From Longimicrobiales bacterium (GTDB taxonomy: Bacteria > Gemmatimonadota > Gemmatimonadetes > Longimicrobiales > Gaopeijiaceae), in contig OX638356.1 of assembly GCA_951813395.1 (NCBI GenBank), forward strand, positions 2,087,340 to 2,151,339: DNA of 64,000 bases, in the 5' to 3' direction. Positions 10,392 to 16,689 of this stretch are shown piece after piece (position 1 is the stretch's first letter; each line of letters starts with the position of its first letter). The notes below the pieces were generated by a model, which was not told the origin of the DNA, did no database searches, and saw only the letters and a program-made list of their open reading frames with translations. Both the position numbers and the translations under genes were made by a program.

Positions 10392-11042
10392 GTGGAAGTC
10401 CTGACCTTCGCCGGCGGGGCCTTCCTGCAGAACACGCTGCTGGTGGTCTGCGAGGACGGCCGGACGGGCCTCCTGGTCGACCCCGGAGCGATGACCGCCG
10501 AGGCGCTCGCCGAGGCGCGCGCCCGGAATCTGCGTATCGAGGCGATCCTGCTGACGCACGCGCACTTCGACCACATCGAGGGCGTCGGGCTCGCCAGGGA
10601 GGAGACGGGAGCGCCCGTCCACCTCCACCCCCTCGACCGGGTCATCTACGACAACATCGCGCAGTACGCGCTGTTCTTCGGTGTCGAGTGCGAACCGCAG
10701 CCGCCTCCCGACGTCGACCTCGTGCCCGGCACGACCCTCAGCTTCGGGGGCTCGGAGTTCGCAGTCGTCTTCACGCCCGGCCACGCGCCCGGTCACGTTA
10801 TGTTCGTAGCCGCGTCGGAGCCCGTGGCGATCGTCGGAGACGTCATCTTCGCGGGATCGATCGGCCGCACCGATCTGCCGATGGGCGACTTCGACACGCT
10901 CATGGATTCCATTCACACGCAGGTGCTCGCCCTGCCGGACGAGACGCGCCTGTTCACGGGACACGGCCCGGACACCACGGTCGGCCGGGAGCGCGGGACG
11001 AATCCCTTCCTCGTGCCCGTCTACGGCGGCGAATTCGCGTGA
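10392..11042 (+). CDS. MBL-fold metallo-hydrolase (glyoxalase II-like)
   Basis: A 216-residue metallo-beta-lactamase-fold hydrolase of the short glyoxalase II-like (YcbL) type. The binuclear metal site is visible: THAHFDHIEG (HxHxDH), the His in TPGHAPGHVMF, the Asp in VGDVIFAGSIGRTDLP, and the terminal His in FTGHGPDTTVGRER. Members hydrolyse thioesters such as S-lactoylglutathione or are of unknown substrate. GTG start at 10392. The glutathione-binding residues of true GloB cannot be judged by eye. Confidence 0.9.
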   Translation: MEVLTFAGGAFLQNTLLVVCEDGRTGLLVDPGAMTAEALAEARARNLRIEAILLTHAHFDHIEGVGLAREETGAPVHLHPLDRVIYDNIAQYALFFGVECEPQPPPDVDLVPGTTLSFGGSEFAVVFTPGHAPGHVMFVAASEPVAIVGDVIFAGSIGRTDLPMGDFDTLMDSIHTQVLALPDETRLFTGHGPDTTVGRERGTNPFLVPVYGGEFA

Positions 11043-11080
11043 GCGCCTACCGCATGCGCACCAGCGCTGCCTGAGGTCGC

Positions 11081-11854
11081 GTGAGCGTTCCCTTCGCGGT
11101 GCTCGCCTCGGGTTCCGGGACGAACATGCAGGCGCTGCTCGATCACGAGGCGCGGGGTGCGGCCTACCGGATCGAACTGCTCATCGTGGACCGCCCGTGC
11201 GAGGCGGAAAAGCGTGCGCACAAGCGCGGCAGGGCGGTGTACAGGGTCGATTTCGATGCGCCGACTCCGAGGGATGGCCAGGGTCCTCCCGGGGAAGACC
11301 CGGGTCATCCCCGCAGGCGTGGCAGTGCCCAAACCGGCGATGCGGGCGACGCGGCCTCCCCCGGGGCCACGGTCCTCGCCCTCCTCAAGAAACACCGTGC
11401 CCGGGCGATTCTCCTCGCGGGCTTTCTAAGGCTCCTCCCGGCGAGCGTGTGCCGCGATTTCGATGGGCGGATCCTGAATATCCATCCCGCCCTGCTGCCT
11501 TCGTTCGGCGGCAGGGGGATGTACGGCGGGCGGGTTCACGACGCCGTCCTGCGGTCCGGGGCGAGTCTGTCGGGACCCACCATTCACTTCGTCAACGAGC
11601 GCTACGACGAAGGCCGGATCCTGGCGCAGTGGCCGGTGCCGGTATTGCCCGGCGACACTGCCGCGAGTCTCTCAGCGCGGGTGCTGGAGGTCGAGCACCT
11701 CCTGTATCCGGCGGCGGCCGACGCGCTTGCCAGGGGGCTGGACACCGGGCGGCCTCCTCGTTTCTCCTGGCCGGGCGAGGGGTCCGGGGCGTCCGGCGCG
11801 GGGCTCGGAGAGTCGATCGAGAGTGCATTTGGAGGTGTCGGTGGCCAGGCGTAG
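11081..11854 (+). CDS. purN: phosphoribosylglycinamide formyltransferase
   Basis: A 257-residue enzyme for the third step of purine synthesis, transfer of formyl from 10-formyl-THF to GAR. The N-terminal LASGSGTNMQALL binds phosphate. The catalytic Asn-x-His is in LNIHPALLPSF, and the conserved Asp in FVNERYDEGRIL. Relative to ordinary PurN (about 190-210 residues) there is a Pro/Gly/Arg-rich insert after residue 60 (APTPRDGQGPPGEDPGHP onward, bases about 11260-11360) and a Gly/Ser-rich C-terminal tail. GTG start. The 3' end overlaps the purH start, so the two are probably translationally coupled. Confidence 0.92.
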   Translation: MSVPFAVLASGSGTNMQALLDHEARGAAYRIELLIVDRPCEAEKRAHKRGRAVYRVDFDAPTPRDGQGPPGEDPGHPRRRGSAQTGDAGDAASPGATVLALLKKHRARAILLAGFLRLLPASVCRDFDGRILNIHPALLPSFGGRGMYGGRVHDAVLRSGASLSGPTIHFVNERYDEGRILAQWPVPVLPGDTAASLSARVLEVEHLLYPAAADALARGLDTGRPPRFSWPGEGSGASGAGLGESIESAFGGVGGQA

Positions 11855-13547
11855 AGCGTTGTTGAGCGTGTCCGACAAGACCGGAATCGTCGCGTTCGCG
11901 AGGGCGTTGGCGGAGCATGGCTGGGAGGTGCTCTCGACCGGCGGCACCGCGCGGACGCTTCGCGGGGCGGGCGTGGACGTGACCGACGTCTCGGCGGTAA
12001 CGGGCCACCCGGAGATGATGGACGGCAGGGTCAAGACGCTGCACCCGGCGATTCATGCGGGGCTGCTGGCGCGGCGGTCGCTGCCCGGCGACATGGCGGC
12101 GCTCGCCGAGCAGGGCTACCGCCCCATCGATCTGGTCGCGGTCAACCTGTACCCGTTCCGCCAGGCGATCGCCGAGCCGGGCGTGACCCTCGCCGACGCG
12201 ATGGAGAACGTCGATATCGGGGGACCCACGCTGATCCGTGCTGCCGCCAAGAATCACGTGGACGTCTGGGTCGTGGTGGATCCCGCCGACTACGCCGCCG
12301 TGCTGAAAGCCGTTGCGGCCACGGATTCGGACGGCTCCGCGGCGTCGGACCCGGCCCCGTCCGCGGCGGCGCCAGCGCTGCGCCGGAGGCTCGCGGCCAA
12401 GGTGTACCGGCATGTCTCGGCCTACGACCAGGCGATTGCGGGGTATCTGGAGGGGTTGGAGGAGAGCGTCCGTCCGGACGCGGGACGGGACGAGCCGATG
12501 GCCGGGCGGTTGACGCTGGAGCTGGAGAGGAGGGAGCTGCTGCGTTACGGCGAAAACCCGGACCAGGGGGCCGCCTTCTACGCGGCGACGACCGGCGCTC
12601 ATGGTATTGCAAAACTTGAGCAAATACACGGCAAGAATCTGTCCTACAACAATATACTAGACCTGGACGGTGCGCTTCTCAGCCTGGCCCCGTTCGCGTC
12701 TTCACTCGATCCCGCGGTGTGCATCGTCAAGCATACGACGCCGTGCGGGCTGGCGGTGAGCTCGACGCTGGCGGACGCGTTCGCACGTGCTCGGCGCACG
12801 GATCCCGTGTCGGCTTTCGGCTCGGTGATCGCGGTCAACCGGAGTGTCGATCGTGACACGGCTGCGGAGATCGGTTCCATGTTCGTGGAGTGCGTGGTGG
12901 CCCCCGGCTTCACTCCCGGGGCGCTGGAGCTGCTCACGGCCAAGAGGAGTATCCGGCTGCTGGCCTTTCCCGGCGGCGCGCCGGCGGGCGTCGGCGGGGA
13001 TGGCGATGCCGGCGCGGACCGGGACGCGAAGTCCCGGTTCCTGGCGCGGGCGGCGGGCCACGAGGGCGCCCGTTCGTTCCGCTCCGTGTACGGGGGCGTC
13101 CTCTTCCAGTCGCTGCCCGATCCCCCCTTCCACGGACGCGAGGACCCGGGCTGGAGGGTCGTGACGGCGCGCCGCCCCACTGCGGCCGAACAGGCGGACC
13201 TCTCGTTCGCGTGGTCGGCGGTTGCGAGCGTCAAGTCCAATGCGATCCTGCTGGCGAAGGACCGTGCCACGGTCGGGATCGGTGCGGGACAGACCAGCCG
13301 CGTCGATTCGTCCAGACTGGCCGTGCGCAAGGCTTGCGAGGCCGGGCTGGGGGCGGAGCTCGACGGCTGCGTCCTCGCCTCCGATGCGTTCTTCCCTTTC
13401 CGCGACGGCGTCGACGCGGCCGCCGACGCGGGGGCGCGGGCGATCATCCAGCCGGGCGGGTCGATCCGCGACGAAGAGGTGGTCGCCGCCGCGGACGAGC
13501 ACGGCATCGCCATGGTGTTCACGGGCCGGAGGCTCTTCCGCCACTAG
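11841..13547 (+). CDS. purH: bifunctional AICAR transformylase/IMP cyclohydrolase
   Basis: A 568-residue protein for the last two steps of IMP synthesis. The N-terminal IMP cyclohydrolase domain opens with ALLSVSDKTGIVAFARAL and contains STGGTARTL and GRVKTLHPAIHAGLL. The transformylase part has LRYGENPDQGAAFY, the conserved Lys-His in IVKHTTPCGLAVS, and SDAFFPFRDGVD with the C-terminal QPGGSIRDEEV. GTG 11841 is preferred because GGAGG at 11831-11835 sits five bases upstream; GTG 11835 and 11823 are alternatives. Two insertions, Ala/Ser/Asp-rich near 12325-12375 and Gly/Asp-rich near 12980-13030, make it longer than the usual 510-540 residues. Confidence 0.96.
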   Translation: MARRRALLSVSDKTGIVAFARALAEHGWEVLSTGGTARTLRGAGVDVTDVSAVTGHPEMMDGRVKTLHPAIHAGLLARRSLPGDMAALAEQGYRPIDLVAVNLYPFRQAIAEPGVTLADAMENVDIGGPTLIRAAAKNHVDVWVVVDPADYAAVLKAVAATDSDGSAASDPAPSAAAPALRRRLAAKVYRHVSAYDQAIAGYLEGLEESVRPDAGRDEPMAGRLTLELERRELLRYGENPDQGAAFYAATTGAHGIAKLEQIHGKNLSYNNILDLDGALLSLAPFASSLDPAVCIVKHTTPCGLAVSSTLADAFARARRTDPVSAFGSVIAVNRSVDRDTAAEIGSMFVECVVAPGFTPGALELLTAKRSIRLLAFPGGAPAGVGGDGDAGADRDAKSRFLARAAGHEGARSFRSVYGGVLFQSLPDPPFHGREDPGWRVVTARRPTAAEQADLSFAWSAVASVKSNAILLAKDRATVGIGAGQTSRVDSSRLAVRKACEAGLGAELDGCVLASDAFFPFRDGVDAAADAGARAIIQPGGSIRDEEVVAAADEHGIAMVFTGRRLFRH

Positions 13548-13631
13548 CCGCGGGCCGGGCCGGGCATCGGGTGAGTGTCGCCGGCCCCACGCTTGAATGC
13601 CCCACCCCGCGAGACCATCTTTCCCGGGCCT

Positions 13632-13715
13632 GGAGGGGTGGCAGAGCGGTTCAATGCACCGGTCTTGAAAACCGGCGTCCGCGAGGACACGTGGGTTCGA
13701 ATCCCACCCCCTCCG
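13632..13715 (+). tRNA. tRNA-Ser (anticodon TGA)
   Basis: Folded by eye. The acceptor stem is GGAGGGG (13632-13638) with CCCCTCC and discriminator G at 13715. The anticodon loop CTTGAAA sits between CCGGT and ACCGG, giving TGA, which reads UCN serine codons. A long variable arm (CGTCCGCGAGGACAC) marks a class II tRNA. The T arm is GTGGG-TTCGAAT-CCCAC. CCA is not encoded. Its 3' end is duplicated in the repeats that follow. Confidence 0.96.
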
Positions 13716-13992
13716 TTGAGCGGTAGCGATTGGAGGGGGTGGGGTTCGAACTTGTCGAGCCGGAGGCGGCCGCGCCGGGAGGCGCGGGCGCCGGAGACGG
13801 CTGAGGAGCGGCGGAGCCGCCCCGGAGGCCCATCCCACCCCCTCCGTTGAGCGGTAGCGATTGGAGGGGGTGGGGTTCGAACTTGTCGAGCCGGAGGCGG
13901 CCGCGCCGGGAGGCGCGGGCGCCGGAGACGGCTGAGGAGCGGCGGAGCCGCCCCGGAGGCCCATCCCACCCCCTCCGTTGAGCGGTAGCGAT
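13716..13992. repeat. two tandem 131-bp repeats derived partly from the tRNA-Ser 3' end
   Basis: Two copies, 13716-13846 and 13847-13977, appear identical by eye and are followed by a 15-base start of a third (13978-13992). Each unit ends with ATCCCACCCCCTCCG, the last 15 bases of the tRNA gene. So a 30-bp direct repeat (tRNA end plus TTGAGCGGTAGCGAT) occurs at 13701-13730, 13832-13861 and 13963-13992. Near its start each unit also carries GGAGGGGGTGGGGTTCGAAC, an inverted copy of the tRNA T-arm/acceptor end with one mismatch. GGAGGGGGTGGG and CCCACCCCCTCC within a unit can pair as a 12-bp stem closing a GC-rich loop. No credible gene lies in the block, and 13993-14095 shows nothing recognisable. 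Confidence 0.9.
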
Positions 13993-14095
13993 ACCGCCGC
14001 CGTTTGACGCGGCCGCGCGTCCGGCCAAAAGATCATTCCCAGCGTACCCGCGCCCCGCCCGCGGGAATCCAGTCCGACAGGGAGGCCGCACTCGG

Positions 14096-15325
14096 ATGAT
14101 CCGCCGCATTCAGGCCCTCAACTACCGTTGTTTTCGGCATCTGGATATCGCGCTGGACCGGTTCCATCTATTGATTGGCCCGAATGGCGGCGGGAAGCGC
14201 ACGCTCATCGATACCGTACAGTTTCTGGGAGACCTGGTCCGCGAGGGTCCGGAAGCGGCCGTCGACGCGCGGGCCGGGGATTTTCGGGACCTTGTCTGGG
14301 GCCGGCCCGAACACGACATGCGGTTCGAAATCGCGGTGGAGTTCGCGGTTCCCGCACGCTGCCTCCCCCTCTTGCCGGTGAACAAGGACTTCGGGACCTA
14401 CCGATATGAGGTCGCCCTGGGATGCGGCGCCGACGGAGTCCGCATCGAAGCCGAGCGGGGCGTCCTCATGCCTGCTCCAGGACCAGCTCCGGCCCAGGAA
14501 ACGCTCTTCCCCTATCCGCTGGAGCTGCCGTCCACGATCCTGTCGAGTGCCCGGCCGGGGTCCAGCACTGTGCTAAGCAAGGCCAGCGGCAACGACTGGT
14601 TCTACGCGGAGACCGCCGGTGGGAAGGGCTGGACAAAGATCGGCATCAACTTTGGCCCTCGCCGTTCCACCCTGGGCAGCCTGCCCGAATCCGTGGACAC
14701 AATGCCCGTGACGACCGGGTTCAAGGACTTTCTCGAGCGCCGGGTCCGGCGATTGTCCCTGGACGGAGATGCGCTCGGCGGCCACTGTGCCGGTAATGCC
14801 CCCGACAGGATGCCCGCTGCCGACGGCTCGAACCTGCCTGCGTTGGTGCGCCGGTTGCGGCACGACCGTCGGGGGCGCTTCGAGGAGTGGATGAAGGAGG
14901 TCCGGACCTTGGTCCCGGGGCTGGCGGACATCCGGGTTTCCGAGCGGGAACCGGATCGCGCCGAATACCTGGTCCTCGTCTACGACAACGGACGGGAATC
15001 CCCGGCCTGGCTCGAGTCCGAGGGTACGTTGAAGCTCGTGGCCCTGACCCTGCTCCCTGCGTTGCCGCCGATGCAGGGACTGTGCTGGGTCGTCGAACCC
15101 GAGCGTAGTCTGCACCCGTCCGCTCTGGGCGCTGTTCATCGCGCGCTGTCCACGGTTCCCGGCACACAGGTGTTGGCGTCGACGCATTCGCGCGCTCTGG
15201 TCGACCAGGTCCAGCCGCAACATGTGCTCTGCCTGGACAGGAACCCGGCCGGGGAAGCGCGAGTCGTGCGGGGGAGCGGGCATCTGGAGGCTGGCGAACC
15301 AGCGGACGCCGGGGGCGCGGTGTAG
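14096..15325 (+). CDS. AAA-family ATPase (AAA_21/RecF-like) with degenerate nucleotide site
   Basis: A 409-residue protein that resembles the ABC/SMC-like AAA_21 ATPases of the RecF/OLD group. The N-terminal strand IRRIQALNYRCFRHLDI and loop GPNGGGKRT (residues 28-36) stand where Walker A is expected, but the Ser/Thr after Lys is Arg. The signature region reads LESEGTLKLVALTLLP, and Walker B reads CWVVEPERSLHP (EPE at 334-336), with Val instead of the usual Asp before Glu. A switch-His segment STHSRALVDQV follows. No nuclease (TOPRIM) domain follows; the protein ends in an Ala/Gly-rich tail. The C-terminal residues after LEAGEPADAGG may reflect a frame change. It lies directly downstream of the tRNA-Ser repeats. 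Function unknown; defence or repair is only a guess. Confidence 0.72.
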   Translation: MIRRIQALNYRCFRHLDIALDRFHLLIGPNGGGKRTLIDTVQFLGDLVREGPEAAVDARAGDFRDLVWGRPEHDMRFEIAVEFAVPARCLPLLPVNKDFGTYRYEVALGCGADGVRIEAERGVLMPAPGPAPAQETLFPYPLELPSTILSSARPGSSTVLSKASGNDWFYAETAGGKGWTKIGINFGPRRSTLGSLPESVDTMPVTTGFKDFLERRVRRLSLDGDALGGHCAGNAPDRMPAADGSNLPALVRRLRHDRRGRFEEWMKEVRTLVPGLADIRVSEREPDRAEYLVLVYDNGRESPAWLESEGTLKLVALTLLPALPPMQGLCWVVEPERSLHPSALGAVHRALSTVPGTQVLASTHSRALVDQVQPQHVLCLDRNPAGEARVVRGSGHLEAGEPADAGGAV

Positions 15326-15363
15326 TCGAAGCCGCAAGGGGGCCCCGAAGGCGCTTCTCGCAG

Positions 15364-16593
15364 TTAGCCCCGCAGCGCCGCCGTCGGCATGTACCGGGCG
15401 CCCCGTCCACGTCCCTCCGGACGCAGGAAGCCCAGTTCCACCAACTGCGCGATCTCCTGTGCGGCATCCCGCACGTTGATGCCGAACAGTGTCCTGTATT
15501 CGCTGCTCCGCAGCCACGGATCCTTGCGAAAGTGCTCCCGCAGCTTGGGCAGGCGGTCCTCCAGGAACCAGCGCGCCTCGTCGAGTTCGGCGGTGAGGTA
15601 GCACCTGGTGACCTCGTCACCGGTGTCGAAGTCGCGACAGACGATGTCCCGTTCCACCAGTTCCTGGACGCGCTTCTTGGCCTCATCCTCGTGTACCGAA
15701 TTCAGCTGCTGGTAGTCGACGTGACTGAAACCGTCGGGGCGGGCAAGGAGGATTCGCTTCTGATCACCGGAGATGGGAAGCCGCCTCACCAGGTAGCTCC
15801 ACCCGGGGCCGGCGGTCTCGAACGTCGGCTCCTTGTACAGCGTGACCGAGAAGAGCGGGCTCACCTCCGCAAGCTTGGGCCGCCGCAGAAAACTGGCCGC
15901 CATGTCTGCGCGCATCCGGACGAACCCGCGCCCCTCTGCCCGCATGTACCCGGCGTCGGCGAACACACGCGTCATCAAGGGGTTGCGGGCGGTGGCCGTG
16001 GCCTCGCCCTCTTCCAGCGCCTCCAACGTGACGGGCTCCGGGAGCTCACCGGGGCTCACCACCTCCATGTGGTCGTCGAAGAACCAGATCTCGGCCTGCC
16101 GGTCCTGTACCTCGTAGTCCCGGTGAGCGATGGCGTTCACCAGCGCTTCCTGCCAGGCCTCGTCCGGGTATTCCGGGAGATCGCGGTAGAAAATGTCGCG
16201 CAGGGCATCGGAGCGGCGGATTTGCGCCCTTGTGATTCGACGGATCTCGTCGATCGCGCGCGCCAGGGGTGGATCGGCCCGGCCGGCCCGGTGCACGTTG
16301 CCCGTCCGTCCCGGCAATCGCCGGGTGCCCGTAACGCGAAAGACCCGGATTCCGGCCCGCGGATGCCAGCGGTCGGCCGGCTCCCGTGCGAAGAGCAGGA
16401 GTGCGGCGTTCGTGACGCGCCAGCCTTCGCTGGACGGCTCGACGAGGCCGTACCGCTCGAGCCCCTCGACCGCGGATCCGGCCTTGCCGTCCGGTGTTCC
16501 CGGCAGGAACGACGCCACCAGGTCGAGGTCGAGGTCGTCGACGGTCGCCTCCGGCCTGATTCGCCGCTCGTAGTTTCGTTTGCCGTCGTGCAT
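15364..16593 (-). CDS. GHKL-type ATP-binding protein lacking the AlbA_2 N-terminal domain
   Basis: A 409-residue protein resembling the C-terminal two-thirds of Schlafen-type AlbA_2/HATPase_c_4 'ATP-binding' regulators. The N box is EALVNAIAHRDYE (residues 149-161). The nucleotide-binding segments continue with DDHMEVVSPGELPEPV and AGYMRAEGRGFVRM. Two winged-helix-like regions follow (SHVDYQQLNSVHEDEAKK; DPWLRSSEYRTLFGINVRDA), the second with a DNA-binding look. Relatives begin with about 120 residues of AlbA_2 nucleic-acid-binding domain. Here the ATG is preceded in frame by a stop four codons upstream and the next gene is only 96 bases away, so that domain is absent. It converges on the AAA ATPase with 38 bases between stops. 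Confidence 0.75.
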   Translation of the reverse strand: MHDGKRNYERRIRPEATVDDLDLDLVASFLPGTPDGKAGSAVEGLERYGLVEPSSEGWRVTNAALLLFAREPADRWHPRAGIRVFRVTGTRRLPGRTGNVHRAGRADPPLARAIDEIRRITRAQIRRSDALRDIFYRDLPEYPDEAWQEALVNAIAHRDYEVQDRQAEIWFFDDHMEVVSPGELPEPVTLEALEEGEATATARNPLMTRVFADAGYMRAEGRGFVRMRADMAASFLRRPKLAEVSPLFSVTLYKEPTFETAGPGWSYLVRRLPISGDQKRILLARPDGFSHVDYQQLNSVHEDEAKKRVQELVERDIVCRDFDTGDEVTRCYLTAELDEARWFLEDRLPKLREHFRKDPWLRSSEYRTLFGINVRDAAQEIAQLVELGFLRPEGRGRGARYMPTAALRG

Positions 16594-16689
16594 TTGCGCA
16601 GGTTATCAGGGCCGCATCATCAAACGATCATCACACGGGGCCACATCGCCGGTCGGCGCTGCGGGGCACGTCCGGCCGCACCGACCTGG

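Noticed and set aside
13716-13977. CRISPR array
   Set aside because: The units are 131-bp tandem copies with no short-repeat/unique-spacer pattern and no cas genes.
13544-14109. Minus-strand frames across the tRNA-Ser and its repeats
   Set aside because: They translate the antisense of a tRNA and GC-rich repeats, a well-known source of spurious proteins.
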